Shown here piece after piece: positions 35,752-45,120 of a stretch of 64,000 nt of DNA. The DNA comes from Fibrobacterota bacterium (GTDB lineage: Bacteria; Fibrobacterota; Fibrobacteria; UBA11236): positions 126,069-190,068 of the forward strand of contig JAQBPN010000076.1 in the NCBI GenBank assembly GCA_028287505.1. The letters are read 5' to 3'. The notes beneath the pieces were generated by a model. The model was not told the DNA's origin. It made no database searches and was given only the letters and a program-made list of their open reading frames with translations. Within the stretch, counting starts at the first letter, position 1; each line of letters opens with the position of its first letter. The position numbers and the translations under genes are program-made.

Positions 35752-36414
35752 ATGTTCACCGGTATCGTGGAGGAAGTCGGAATCATCCGGGACAAGATCC
35801 CCGCGGGTCCGGCATTGCGTTTCCGTTTGACCGCGCCGATCGTGGCCCGCGGCCTTAAGGCCGGCGACAGCGTGGCCTGCAACGGAGTCTGCCTCACCGC
35901 CGAAGAGGTTTTCCCCGATGGGTTCACCGCCACCGCGGTCCCGGAAACCCTGCAACGAACCACCTTGGGTTCCTCCCGGCAAGGCGACGCCGTCAATCTG
36001 GAAGGCGCCCTGAAGGCGGGCAGTCCCATGGGCGGGCATATCATGCAGGGCCACGTCGACGGCGTGGGCGAAGTTTCCGCCTGGCGGGATTTGCCCGGCG
36101 GCGGCGGCAAGGAGCTCACCCTCCGCATTCCCCATGCCTTCACGCGCTACTGCGTGGAAAAGGGATCCCTCGCCTTGCACGGCGTAAGCCTGACCATCGC
36201 GGGAATCGAAGCGGAAACCATTCGCATCGCCTTGGTGCCGCATACCCTCTCGCATACCAACCTGGGCGGCATGCGCCCCGGCGATGCCTTGAATTTCGAA
36301 GTGGATCTGCTCGGGAAATACGTGGAAAAGTTGCTGGGCTTCGTGGGCAAAGGCGCCGCTCCGGCGTCGTCCCTTGACGCGGCCAGTCTCGGAAAATGGG
36401 GCTATGGAGTTTAA
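35752..36414 (+). CDS. ribE: Riboflavin synthase, alpha subunit
   Basis: Catalyses dismutation of two 6,7-dimethyl-8-ribityllumazine molecules to riboflavin. The 220-residue protein begins with the canonical MFTGIVEEVG and has two homologous lumazine-binding halves: the first with DSVACNGVCLTAEEV and GHIMQGHVDGVGEV, the second with GSLALHGVSLTIAGIE and HTLSHTNLGGMRPGDALNFE. The last 20 residues form a short extension. The start has a GGGGACCC site. Its 3' end overlaps the start of ribBA by 11 nt. Confidence 0.95.
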   Translation: MFTGIVEEVGIIRDKIPAGPALRFRLTAPIVARGLKAGDSVACNGVCLTAEEVFPDGFTATAVPETLQRTTLGSSRQGDAVNLEGALKAGSPMGGHIMQGHVDGVGEVSAWRDLPGGGGKELTLRIPHAFTRYCVEKGSLALHGVSLTIAGIEAETIRIALVPHTLSHTNLGGMRPGDALNFEVDLLGKYVEKLLGFVGKGAAPASSLDAASLGKWGYGV

Positions 36415-37738
36415 CAGCATACCCGAGGCGGTCGCGGACCTCAAAAAAGGCCGGTTGATCGTCGTCGTGGACGACAAGGATCGCGAGAACGAGGGAGACG
36501 TGGTCTTCGCCGCTTCCAAGTCCACTGCGGCCAAGATCAACTTCCTGGCGAAACATGCGCGCGGACTCATCTGCGTAGCGCTCACTTCCGAGCGCGTCGA
36601 ATCCTTGCGCCTGCCTCCCATGGCGGAAAGCAACCTTTCCCGGCACGACACCGCCTTCACGGTTTCCGTGGAAGTGCGGGAAGGCACCACCACCGGCATC
36701 TCCGCCGCCGATCGCAGCGCCACCTCCCTGGCCCTGGCCGACGAAGCATTCGGCCATGAGGATTTCATCCGGCCCGGGCATGTGTTTCCGATCAAGGCCA
36801 AAAAAGGCGGCGTGCTGGTGCGGGCCGGGCACACGGAAGCCGCCGTGGATCTGGTCAAGATGGCCGGGCTGGGCACCGCGGGCGTTATTTGCGAGATTAT
36901 GAATGAGGACGGGACGATGGCCCGGCTCAAGGATTGCCAGCGTTTCGCCCGCAAGCACAAGCTCAAGATCATTTCCGTGGAAGACCTGATAGGCTATCGG
37001 CGGACCCAGGAAAAACTGATCCGCCTGGTCGCCTCTCCGGAGCTGCCCACGCCGTACGGGAACTTCCGCTCTTACGTTTACGAAGACGTCATCCATGGCC
37101 GCAAGCATATCGCCCTGGTCAAGGGGGACATCTCCCCGAAGCATCCCGCCAACGTGCGCGTGCATTCGGAATGCCTGACGGGGGACGTTTTCGGGACCGC
37201 GCTTTGCGACTGCGGATGCCTGCTGAATCTGGGGCTGGAGCACATCGCCAAAAATGGCGGGGTTTTCCTGTATATGCGCCAGGTGGATCCGGAAGCGGAT
37301 TTCACCCGCAAGATCCAGGCTTACGACGAGGCGGAATCCCAACGCGGCGCTGCGACGCCGAAAGCCGCGGGGCGCGGAATCCGGACGAAGCCGAATCCTC
37401 CGGGGACGACCTTCGGCGGCACCCATCATGGACTGTTCATGGACGCGCGCACCTACGGGATTGGCGCGCAGATCCTTTTCGACCTGGGGGTGCGGCGTCT
37501 GCACCTGCTGACCAATTCCCCCAGGAAGATCCAGGGATTGGAAGGGTACGGACTCAAGATCACGCGGCAGTCCCCTTTGGATCTGTCCAAGTGCGCGCAG
37601 GATGGCCATGGCCACAAGTATGCGCCGTCCCCTGAACCGGCGCCGGCGCGGAAGGCCGGGGCCAAGGCGGGCGGGAAATCGAAATCGAAGGTGCCGGCCC
37701 GGGCCGCGGCTTTGAAGCTCGGAAAAAAGAGGAGTTAA
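36404..37738 (+). CDS. ribBA: DHBP synthase/GTP cyclohydrolase II fusion with altered cyclohydrolase loop
   Basis: The 444-residue fusion supplies both riboflavin precursors. The N-terminal DHBP synthase (1-200) has [10 protein letters not shown], a [10 protein letters not shown] segment and [10 protein letters not shown]. The C-terminal cyclohydrolase II (206-392) keeps the zinc ligands Cys257, Cys268 and Cys270 ([18 protein letters not shown]), Tyr307, and Asp347/Arg349 in [12 protein letters not shown]. However, the usual RQEGR[GN]IGL GTP-phosphate loop reads RQVDPEADF (292-300), and residues about 311-340 are a rearranged insert. A basic low-complexity tail (about 402-444) follows. The start at 36404 overlaps ribE; an upstream in-frame TTG is rejected. 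The DHBP activity looks sound; the cyclohydrolase activity is questionable. Confidence 0.9.
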   Translation: MEFNSIPEAVADLKKGRLIVVVDDKDRENEGDVVFAASKSTAAKINFLAKHARGLICVALTSERVESLRLPPMAESNLSRHDTAFTVSVEVREGTTTGISAADRSATSLALADEAFGHEDFIRPGHVFPIKAKKGGVLVRAGHTEAAVDLVKMAGLGTAGVICEIMNEDGTMARLKDCQRFARKHKLKIISVEDLIGYRRTQEKLIRLVASPELPTPYGNFRSYVYEDVIHGRKHIALVKGDISPKHPANVRVHSECLTGDVFGTALCDCGCLLNLGLEHIAKNGGVFLYMRQVDPEADFTRKIQAYDEAESQRGAATPKAAGRGIRTKPNPPGTTFGGTHHGLFMDARTYGIGAQILFDLGVRRLHLLTNSPRKIQGLEGYGLKITRQSPLDLSKCAQDGHGHKYAPSPEPAPARKAGAKAGGKSKSKVPARAAALKLGKKRS

Positions 37739-37739
37739 C

Positions 37740-38204
37740 ATGGCGGTTATCGAAGGCAAGCTCACGGCGCAAAACCTCAAGTTCGCGATAGTGGTTTCCC
37801 GCTTCAATTCCCTGGTGACGGAACAACTCCTGGCGGGCGCGCGGGATTGCTTCATCCGCCACGGCGGGAAGGAATCGGACCTCACCATCGTCTGGGTTCC
37901 CGGAGCCTGCGAAATCCCCCAGGTGGCCAAAAAGCTCGCCGACAACGGCAAGTACAAGGCCATCGTCACCTTGGGCGCCGTGATCCGGGGCGCGACGCCG
38001 CATTTCGACCTGGTGGTCAACACCGTGAACAAGGGCGTGGCCGAAGTGGCCATGCACTCGGGATTGCCGGTCATCTTCGGCGTTCTCACCACGGACAACC
38101 TGGAGCAGGCCCTGGAACGCGCCGGCACCAAGGGCGGCAACAAAGGCTGGGACGCGGCATTGGCGGCCATCGAAATGGCCAACCTGTGGGACCAGCTTAA
38201 ATGA
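37740..38204 (+). CDS. ribH: 6,7-dimethyl-8-ribityllumazine synthase
   Basis: Penultimate riboflavin step, condensing DHBP with the ribityl-aminouracil. The 154-residue protein matches the family length. Visible motifs: [49 protein letters not shown] (containing the substrate-binding and catalytic region) and [19 protein letters not shown]. The ATG follows a GAGGAG site one base after the ribBA stop; the 3' end overlaps nusB by 4 nt. Confidence 0.96.
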   Translation: MAVIEGKLTAQNLKFAIVVSRFNSLVTEQLLAGARDCFIRHGGKESDLTIVWVPGACEIPQVAKKLADNGKYKAIVTLGAVIRGATPHFDLVVNTVNKGVAEVAMHSGLPVIFGVLTTDNLEQALERAGTKGGNKGWDAALAAIEMANLWDQLK

Positions 38205-38638
38205 TTTCCCGCCGGCGCGGACGCGAATTCGCGATGCAGCTGCTGTATGCGGTGGAAGTGGGCAAAGAGGCTTTCGCCGAGGCTTTGAAAGGCCTCTCCG
38301 CGGATCCGGATCTGCCCCCGGACGCGAAGGAATATGGCGTCAAGCTGGCCCGCAAGGTCCTGGAGAACCAGGACGAGCTGGACGCGAAACTGGCCCTGGC
38401 TTCCGCCAATTGGGACCTGGAGCGCATCGCCATCGTGGACAAGCTGATCATCCGCTGCGCCACGGCCGAACTGATGTTTTTTTCCGATGTCCCCCTGAAG
38501 GTGGCCATCAACGAGGCGGTGGACATCGCCCGGAAATTCTCCACCGGCGAGTCGAGCCGGTTCGTGAACGGCGTCCTGGACGCCATCGCCAAAACGTTTT
38601 CCAATTCCATCCAAAGGAACGAGCAAGATGCTGAATGA
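38201..38638 (+). CDS. nusB: Transcription antitermination factor NusB
   Basis: Binds BoxA RNA with NusE/S10 in rRNA antitermination. The 145-residue helical protein starts [19 protein letters not shown], the typical opening, and contains [20 protein letters not shown] and the conserved [18 protein letters not shown] and FVNGVLDAI segments. It overlaps ribH (ATGA) and the next gene (11 nt). ribH-nusB adjacency is widespread in bacteria. Confidence 0.95.
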   Translation: MISRRRGREFAMQLLYAVEVGKEAFAEALKGLSADPDLPPDAKEYGVKLARKVLENQDELDAKLALASANWDLERIAIVDKLIIRCATAELMFFSDVPLKVAINEAVDIARKFSTGESSRFVNGVLDAIAKTFSNSIQRNEQDAE

Positions 38639-41600
38639 GAAGCAACTGAAGACAGTCCTGGCCCTCCTGATATTCGGGGTGGCCTTCGCGGTCTACCTGA
38701 TGACCATGGCCCCAACGGTTTCGTTCTGGGATTGCGGCGAGCTGGTGGGCGCCTCCAACATCCTGGGCAATCCCCATCCCCCCGGAAATCCGCTGTTCAC
38801 CACCTTGGCCCGCGTTTTCATCATGGTGGCTCCCTTCAAGGAGGCCGCCACGCGCGTCAACCTGATTTCGGCCCTGACCAGCGCGCTCACGGTGATGATG
38901 TGCTTCCTGTTCATCGTCAAACTGCTCGCCATCCTTTTCCAGGGCCAGGCCAAGCTGTCCCGCTTCGCCACCTACTGCTCCGCCGCCATCGGCGCGGCCC
39001 TGGTGACGTTTTCGGACACCTTCTGGTTCAGCGCCGTGGAAGCGGAAGTGTACGGCACCTCCATGTTGCTGGTCATGATCATCTCCTGGCTGTCCCTGGA
39101 CTGGTATGAAAACCGCGGCACCCCGAAAGCCAATCGCATTCTCCTGATGATCACCTACCTGGGCTTCCTGGGCATGGGCATCCATCCCTTTTCCTTCATC
39201 ACCATTCCCGCCGTGGGCCTTTTCGTCGTCTTTTCCGACGACAACCACCGTAAGAATTGGCTCGGCTACGTCTTTTTGATCGGCGGATTCGTGCTCTCCA
39301 CCCTCATCCTGTCCAAAGGCCTGAAGCTCGACATGATTTGGGCCTACATGGCGCTCCTCGCCTTGGGCGCCATCGTGTACGCCTCGGTTCCGGACATGAA
39401 GTTCGATCTGCCTCTGGCCGTCACGGGCCTGGGATTGTTCGCCATCGTATACGACATCGGCGATTTCATCTTCTACGCCATCGGGACCCTGGTGGTGGCG
39501 ATCATCGCCAAGCTGCTGGCGAACACCCCCGAGGCCAAGGGTCGATGGAACATGTCCATCATGCTGTGCCTGGTGGCCTTGCTGGGCTTTTCCAGTTATG
39601 CGTACGTGCCCCTCCGCTCGAACGTGAACCCCAACATCGATGAGAACGAACCGCGCACCTGGGGCACTTTCAAGGAATACCTTGAGCGGAAACAGTACGG
39701 TTCCGAGTCCATGCTCTCCCGCGCCTTCCATCGGCGCGGCGAGTTCTTCCACCAGATCCTGGTCTATCCCCACATGGGATACGGCGGCTACATGCTGAGC
39801 CAGTATTTCCCCTGGAAGGTGGGGGAGACCCGCGCGGACGAGAACGAGTCCGTGGTGCGCAAGGCTCCCGTCAAGCACGAATTCGATACCCTGTGGACCA
39901 ACCTGGGCCAGCATCCCGGCTGGCAGATGTTTCTGTTCCTGATTTTCCAGGCTCCGTTCGTCTACGGCGGATACCTGGCATTCAAGCGCAACCCGCACCT
40001 GGGGGCGTACCTTCTGATACTTTACGCGGCCACCAGCTATGGTCTGGTGTTCTATATGAACTTCGCGGACGGGACGCAGATGGAAATGCGCGATTACGAT
40101 TATTGGAAACATGAGAATTTCAATCCCCAGGCGAAACCGGAGAACGTGCATATCGAAGTGCGCGATCGCGATTATTTCTACACGCCCGGGTTCATGTACA
40201 TGGGCATCCTGTTCGGCGTGGCCGCGGCTTTCCTGCTCAACAAACTGGGCCAAGGCGCCGGCGGAACCGGTGGGGGAGGCCGCGGAAGCCTTCCCAAGGG
40301 AGTGGGTCTGGCCCTGCTGGCCCTGGCGGTGGCGGTTCCGGCCTACTCCAATTACAAGGAGCATAACCGGCACGGGGATTACATCCCTTGGGACTACGCC
40401 TACAACCTGCTGATGTCGTGTCGGCCGAACAGCGTGCTGTTCACGAACGGAGACAACGACACCTTTCCTCTCTGGTTCATCCAGGAAGTGGAGGGCGTGC
40501 GCAAGGACGTGCGCGTTGTGAACCTGTCCCTGGTGAACACCAATTGGTACGTCAAGCAGCTCAAGACCCACGAGCCCAAGCTCTCCATCGGCTTCTCCGA
40601 TGAGGAAATCAACGCCCTGGAGCCCCAGCCGTGGCGCTTCAAGCAGGCCGTGGGCTTCAAAGTCCCCAACTCGGCCATCACGGTGGAGCTGGAACCGCGC
40701 CCTTACCTCAAGGTGCAGGACATCATGGTCCTCCACATCGTCCAGAACAACTATCCCAAGCATCCCATCCACTTCGCCGTCACCGTTTCCGACGACAACA
40801 TGATGGGCCTTGAGAAGTACCTGGTGATGGAAGGCATGGTCTATACCCTGACCGAGGAAAAGAAGAACAAGGAAATCGATGCGGCCACCACGGCCCACAT
40901 GGTGGACGATGTCTACCGTTTCCGCGGCCTGGGGGATCCCAAGCTTTTCGTGGATCTGAATACGGAAGGCCTGCTCACCAATTACTCGGCGACCAACTTC
41001 CGCCTGGTGATGTGGGCGCAGGAGAAGCTGTCCGATATCGAAAAGCAGCTCGAGGATCTGCGCAAGCGTCCCGACCCTTCGGATTCGGTCAAGGTGGCCA
41101 TCGCCGCCAAAGAGGCCGAGAAGAAGGAAAAGGTCGCTTTCGCCGAGAAGTACCTGGCCTTGAACGCCAGGATCCTGCCCCGCGAGTGGCGCAACAACTA
41201 CTATGGGGCGCAATTGTACGCGGCCGTCAAGGATTTCCCCAAGGCCGAGGCTTATTACCAGAGGGGCATCAAGGATGCGCCCAATCCCAGGCTGTTCGGA
41301 GCGAACCTGGCCCAGTTGTACATCGAGCAGAACAAATTCCCGCAGGCGGAGTCGTTGCTGAACGAGCTCAAGAAGACGTCGCCGAACGATTTCGAACTCT
41401 GGTACGGGCTGAGCGATCTCTACCAGAAGCGCGGGGACCTCCGCAAGGCCCACGACGTGCTGGCGGAATGGCTTAAGGGGAATCCCAGCCATCAGTACGC
41501 GTCCATGGTGAGCCAGCAACTGCAATTCCTGGAAAGCCAGATCAAGAACCAGTCCGCTCCCGCCCTGCCTCCGGGGGATTCCGGAAAACCCTCCGCTGCC

Positions 41601-41798
41601 GCATCGGTTCCGGGCCTTCCCGCCACCGCGCAGGCTTCCGGTTCCAAGCCCGCCGTTCCCAAGCCGGGCCCTTCGGGCGTTCCCGGCCTGGGCGCGGATC
41701 CGGCCAAGGCCGGCAAGGCTCCCAAGCCTACCGAGGCCAAAGGCAAGGAAAAGGATACCGCCCTTAAGGGATCGTCCGCGCCCGCGGGCAAGTCCTAG
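38628..41798 (+). CDS. DUF2723 (GT117-type) membrane glycosyltransferase with TPR tail
   Basis: A 1056-residue protein. The N-terminal half is a multi-pass membrane domain with the DUF2723 signature FWDCGELVGASNILGNPHPP followed by GNPLFTTLARV; about ten hydrophobic segments follow. The region around 570-800 is periplasmic-like and the segment about 860-965 reads as TPR repeats (AKYLALNARILPREWRNNYY, AKDFPKAEAYYQRGI-type helices). The last 80 residues are Pro/Ala/Lys-rich. DUF2723 proteins in Bacteroidota act as protein O-glycosylating, PMT-like enzymes using lipid-linked sugars; that role is inferred here from family and from the sugar-transfer genes downstream. It overlaps nusB and is the first of the glycosylation genes. 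Confidence 0.8.
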   Translation: MLNEKQLKTVLALLIFGVAFAVYLMTMAPTVSFWDCGELVGASNILGNPHPPGNPLFTTLARVFIMVAPFKEAATRVNLISALTSALTVMMCFLFIVKLLAILFQGQAKLSRFATYCSAAIGAALVTFSDTFWFSAVEAEVYGTSMLLVMIISWLSLDWYENRGTPKANRILLMITYLGFLGMGIHPFSFITIPAVGLFVVFSDDNHRKNWLGYVFLIGGFVLSTLILSKGLKLDMIWAYMALLALGAIVYASVPDMKFDLPLAVTGLGLFAIVYDIGDFIFYAIGTLVVAIIAKLLANTPEAKGRWNMSIMLCLVALLGFSSYAYVPLRSNVNPNIDENEPRTWGTFKEYLERKQYGSESMLSRAFHRRGEFFHQILVYPHMGYGGYMLSQYFPWKVGETRADENESVVRKAPVKHEFDTLWTNLGQHPGWQMFLFLIFQAPFVYGGYLAFKRNPHLGAYLLILYAATSYGLVFYMNFADGTQMEMRDYDYWKHENFNPQAKPENVHIEVRDRDYFYTPGFMYMGILFGVAAAFLLNKLGQGAGGTGGGGRGSLPKGVGLALLALAVAVPAYSNYKEHNRHGDYIPWDYAYNLLMSCRPNSVLFTNGDNDTFPLWFIQEVEGVRKDVRVVNLSLVNTNWYVKQLKTHEPKLSIGFSDEEINALEPQPWRFKQAVGFKVPNSAITVELEPRPYLKVQDIMVLHIVQNNYPKHPIHFAVTVSDDNMMGLEKYLVMEGMVYTLTEEKKNKEIDAATTAHMVDDVYRFRGLGDPKLFVDLNTEGLLTNYSATNFRLVMWAQEKLSDIEKQLEDLRKRPDPSDSVKVAIAAKEAEKKEKVAFAEKYLALNARILPREWRNNYYGAQLYAAVKDFPKAEAYYQRGIKDAPNPRLFGANLAQLYIEQNKFPQAESLLNELKKTSPNDFELWYGLSDLYQKRGDLRKAHDVLAEWLKGNPSHQYASMVSQQLQFLESQIKNQSAPALPPGDSGKPSAAASVPGLPATAQASGSKPAVPKPGPSGVPGLGADPAKAGKAPKPTEAKGKEKDTALKGSSAPAGKS

Positions 41799-41815
41799 GG
41801 AAGGGCCGCGCCGCC

Positions 41816-43093
41816 TTGGAAGCTCCGGTTCGCGTTCCGGCCCGGCCGGATTCATCCGGGCGCCGATCGACCGCCCGGTCCTTGACCGCCCGATCCTTGA
41901 CCGGCCGGTCCCTGGCTGGTAGGCCCCGGGTCCTGCTGGTCAACTGGCGCGACATGATCAATCCCGAAGCCGGGGGCGCGGAAGTCCATCTCCATGAGGT
42001 GGCCGTCCGCCTGGTCAAGGACGGGTTCACCTGCATCCAATACTCCCACGCCTTTCCCGGCTGCAAGCCGGAAGAGGACGTGGGCGGCGTTCTGGTCCGC
42101 CGCGTGGGCGGAAAATTCCTGTTCAACTTCACGGTATGGCTGAGGCTGCGCGCCTGGTGCCGCCGCGACGCCATCGACGTGGTGCTCGACGATTCCAACA
42201 AGGTACCCTTCCTGTTACCCTGGCTGACCGCGCTTCCCGTGGTCGCGCAAATCCACCATCTTTTCGGCCGGGTGCTGTTCCATGAAACCGCCTGGCCCAT
42301 GGCCTTGTACGTGCTGGCTTTCGAAAGCCTCATGCCCTCCGCCTACCGCCGCACCCGCGTGCTGACGGGATCGGAAAGCAGCCGGCGCGAATTGCTGGCC
42401 AAGGGATTCGGGAACGTGGCCATCGCTCCCGAAGGCGCGGACCTGGCCCTCTACCGGCCCCCGGCCGATGCGGCCAAGTCCGGGCGCAAGATCCTTTACG
42501 TGGGGCGCATCAAACGCTACAAGGGCCTGGACGTGATCCTCCGGGCCGCGGCGAAAATCAAGGCCGCCTTTCCGGATCTGGAAATGCAGATTGCGGGATC
42601 CGGAGACGATGTGCCGCGCCTGAAGGAATTGGCCAAAAGCCTGGGCATGGACGGCTGGACGCAATTCCTCGGCTTCGTCAGCGAGGCGAAGAAGGTGGAG
42701 TTGTACGGCGCGGCCCAGGTGGTGGTGAACTCATCCTTGAAGGAAGGGTGGGGGCTCACTTCCATCGAAGCCAACGCCTGCGGCACTCCCGTGGTGGCGA
42801 CGGACGTGCCCGGCCTCTGCGACAGCGTGCGCGACGGAGAAACCGGTTTCCTGGTGCCTTTCGGGGACGTGGATGCATTCGCCGCCGCTTTGGGCCGCAT
42901 CCTGGCGGATCCGGCCGCGGCCGGAACCATGAGGGAAAAGGCCCTGGCGTGGGGCGGCGCCCATACCTGGGAAAAAGCGTTTGAAGTGACGCGGGACGCG
43001 TTGCTGGACGCGTGGCATGGGTCCAGCAACGAAGCGACGGGAAGCGGATCGGAAACCAGGGTCGAAACCGACGGCGAAAGGGTCCTGGCATGA
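41816..43093 (+). CDS. Glycosyltransferase family 4
   Basis: A 425-residue GT-B glycosyltransferase. The N-terminal domain has NWRDMINPEAGGAEVHLHEV (acceptor side), the C-terminal domain has KILYVGRIKRYKGLDVILRA and the donor-binding EGWGLTSIEANACGTPVVAT with the E-x7-E pattern. The first 37 residues, upstream of RVLLVNWRD, are encoded by imperfect 15-bp repeats (SLTAR/SLTGR) and look non-native to the fold. The predicted start is TTG at 41816; a later start near the domain is possible. The 3' end overlaps the next gene as ATGA. Sugar donor and acceptor are unknown. Confidence 0.82.
   Translation: MEAPVRVPARPDSSGRRSTARSLTARSLTGRSLAGRPRVLLVNWRDMINPEAGGAEVHLHEVAVRLVKDGFTCIQYSHAFPGCKPEEDVGGVLVRRVGGKFLFNFTVWLRLRAWCRRDAIDVVLDDSNKVPFLLPWLTALPVVAQIHHLFGRVLFHETAWPMALYVLAFESLMPSAYRRTRVLTGSESSRRELLAKGFGNVAIAPEGADLALYRPPADAAKSGRKILYVGRIKRYKGLDVILRAAAKIKAAFPDLEMQIAGSGDDVPRLKELAKSLGMDGWTQFLGFVSEAKKVELYGAAQVVVNSSLKEGWGLTSIEANACGTPVVATDVPGLCDSVRDGETGFLVPFGDVDAFAAALGRILADPAAAGTMREKALAWGGAHTWEKAFEVTRDALLDAWHGSSNEATGSGSETRVETDGERVLA
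41866..41925 (+). repeat. Imperfect 15-bp tandem repeats at the GT4 5' end
   Basis: Units at 41866-41880, 41881-41895, 41896-41910 and a decayed 41911-41925; the middle two are CTTGACCGCCCGATC and CTTGACCGGCCGGTC. They encode the repeating pentapeptide RSLT[AG] and are in frame. Confidence 0.7.
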
Positions 43094-44178
43094 ACGGCAT
43101 GGGCGCGCCGGTCAAAAGCGAATCCGCGCGGAAGCGGAGCAAGGTGATCTGGTTCTGGCTGCGCCTGGCCGCGGCCGTCGCCGTGCTGGTATGGGTCATC
43201 GAAAAGAACGGCCGCGGACGCATCCTGGCCACTTTGCTCTCCGCCAAACCGGGTTGGGTCCTGCTGGGCGCCGTGTTCTTCTTTCTATCGGTCCTGGCCG
43301 GCGCCTACCAATGGTATCTGCTCCTGCGCATGCAAGGCATCGATTTCGGGTACCGCGCATGTTTCCGCACCTATTATTCGGGCATGTTCCTGAACAACTT
43401 CCTCCCCGGAACCGTGGGCGGAGACGCCTTGCGCGTCTATGAAGTCAAGAAGGGGGCGGACGGTTGGGGCAAGGCCGTGGCCTCCACATTTCTCGATCGC
43501 CTCATCGGGTTCTTCACCCTTTCCCTGCTTTCCCTGGTGGCCGTCGGCATCGCCCTGTGGCAGAGGACCCTGGACCAGGCGGTATTCCGGCACTTGCTGT
43601 ACGCGGTGGGTTTCGTGTTCTCCGTTTTCGTGCTGGTGCTGGTCCTGCTGTTGAGCCGGCGCATCGCCTCCCTTGTCCACTCGCTCATCCATCGCACCGG
43701 GATGAAATGGCTGGAAGAGGCGCATGCGCGCATGCAGGACATCCTCCTGGCGTACCGGGCCCGTTGGATGGAAATGGGTTGGGTCATCATCGTGTCCTGC
43801 GTGGTGCAGATCCTCCGCATCGACGTGCACTGGTTTTCGGCGATAGGCCTCGGGGTGCATATTTCACCGGTCTTCTTCTTCTGTTTCATCCCCGTCATCG
43901 CCCTGGCGGGCGTGATACCCCTCAACGTGGGCGGGTGGGGCATTCCCCAGACCATCGGCACCTATCTCTATACCCTGCCGGGCGTCCTGGAAGCGGCCGC
44001 CGACGGAGGAGACATCAAGGTTACCGCCACCGCGCTGGCCTTCCTGCCTTCCGTGATCGGGTTGGTTGTCATGCTGGGGGGAGGATTCTACTTTGTCCGG
44101 GGGCGCCATGCCGGGGTTGCCGCCGCGGGGAACGCGTCCACGGAGAACTCGAAGGGTCAAGTGCAGAATGCAGAATGA
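43090..44178 (+). CDS. YbhN/UPF0104-type membrane protein (putative lipid or lipid-sugar translocase)
   Basis: The 362-residue membrane protein has about eight hydrophobic segments and the motifs YYSGMFLNNFLPGTVGGDAL followed by RVYEV, and PLNVGGWGIPQTIG in place of the PSGLGVGEA of the paralogue at 11586. Position between a GT4 and a GT2 suggests handling of a lipid-linked sugar, which is inference. The start is the ATG overlapping the previous stop (ATGA); the frame upstream to 43012 is rejected. Confidence 0.78.
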   Translation: MNGMGAPVKSESARKRSKVIWFWLRLAAAVAVLVWVIEKNGRGRILATLLSAKPGWVLLGAVFFFLSVLAGAYQWYLLLRMQGIDFGYRACFRTYYSGMFLNNFLPGTVGGDALRVYEVKKGADGWGKAVASTFLDRLIGFFTLSLLSLVAVGIALWQRTLDQAVFRHLLYAVGFVFSVFVLVLVLLLSRRIASLVHSLIHRTGMKWLEEAHARMQDILLAYRARWMEMGWVIIVSCVVQILRIDVHWFSAIGLGVHISPVFFFCFIPVIALAGVIPLNVGGWGIPQTIGTYLYTLPGVLEAAADGGDIKVTATALAFLPSVIGLVVMLGGGFYFVRGRHAGVAAAGNASTENSKGQVQNAE

Positions 44179-44190
44179 TACACTAATCGC

Positions 44191-45120
44191 ATGACCCCTA
44201 CGCTCTCCATCGTCATCCCGGCATTGAATGAAGCCGAAAGCCTTCCGGTGCTCGCCAAGGAGATCAAGGACGTCTGCGAACGGGAAGGCATCGACTACGA
44301 AGCCATCATCATCGACGACGGAAGCAAGGACGGCACTTTCGCCTGCATCCAGGCCCTGTCGGCGGAAGACGCCCGCATCCGCGGCGTGCAATTCCGGCAG
44401 AACTGCGGTAAGGCCGCCGCCCTGTCCGAAGGGTTTGCCCGCGCGCGCGGAAGGTTCGTCATCACCATGGATGCGGACCTGCAGGACAATCCCGCCGAAA
44501 TACCCGGCCTCATCAAGATGCTGGAAGACGGAGCGGACCTGGTTTCCGGATGGAAGAAGAAACGCTACGATCCCCTGGGCAAGACCCTGCCTTCCAAATT
44601 CTTCAACGCCATCACCGGAAGGGTGGCGGGCATAAAGCTCCACGATTTCAATTGCGGCCTGAAAGGGTATAAAAGCGAAGTGGTGAAGAGCCTCGACCTG
44701 TACGGGGAGCTGCATCGCTATATCCCCGTACTGGCCCACTGGAACGGGTTCACCGTGGCGGAAAAGATCGTCGAGCACCGCGCCCGCAGATTCGGCAAGT
44801 CCAAGTACGGTTGGGCCCGCCTCAGCAACGGCATGTTCGACCTCGTCACCCTGGTCTTCCTGCACCGCTACACCAGCCGGCCCTTGCACCTGTTCGGGTT
44901 CGTCGGCCTGTTGTTCAGCACCATCGGATTCCTGATCCTGGCCGGGTTCGCCGTCAACTGGGCCGTTACGGGCAATGGCCACGTGCGCCCCTTGATGCTG
45001 GCCGGCGTGGCTTTCATGATTGTCGGCGTCCAATTCGTATCCGTCGGATTGTTGGGCGAGATGATCAACCACCGCATGTCGGACGGACGGGCCAATCCCG
45101 TGTCCCGGACGGTCGGGTGA
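44191..45120 (+). CDS. GtrB/DPM-like GT2 glycosyltransferase with two C-terminal membrane helices
   Basis: A 309-residue enzyme with an N-terminal GT-A domain (LSIVIPALNEAESLPVL, IIIDDGSKDGTF, ITMDADLQDNP with the DxD-like metal site) and two transmembrane helices at about 230-285. This is the layout of GtrB and other polyprenyl-phosphate sugar transferases, which load undecaprenyl phosphate with a sugar. It starts 12 nt after the previous gene and overlaps the next as GTGA. Confidence 0.88.
   Translation: MTPTLSIVIPALNEAESLPVLAKEIKDVCEREGIDYEAIIIDDGSKDGTFACIQALSAEDARIRGVQFRQNCGKAAALSEGFARARGRFVITMDADLQDNPAEIPGLIKMLEDGADLVSGWKKKRYDPLGKTLPSKFFNAITGRVAGIKLHDFNCGLKGYKSEVVKSLDLYGELHRYIPVLAHWNGFTVAEKIVEHRARRFGKSKYGWARLSNGMFDLVTLVFLHRYTSRPLHLFGFVGLLFSTIGFLILAGFAVNWAVTGNGHVRPLMLAGVAFMIVGVQFVSVGLLGEMINHRMSDGRANPVSRTVG

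Noticed and set aside
36374-36403. TTG start giving a longer RibBA
   Set aside because: The ATG at 36404 gives the standard N-terminus of the DHBP synthase domain.
38508-41855. 1115-codon open frame antisense to the DUF2723 gene
   Set aside because: It mirrors the codon pattern of the real gene, has no domain resemblance, and the plus strand has clear family motifs.
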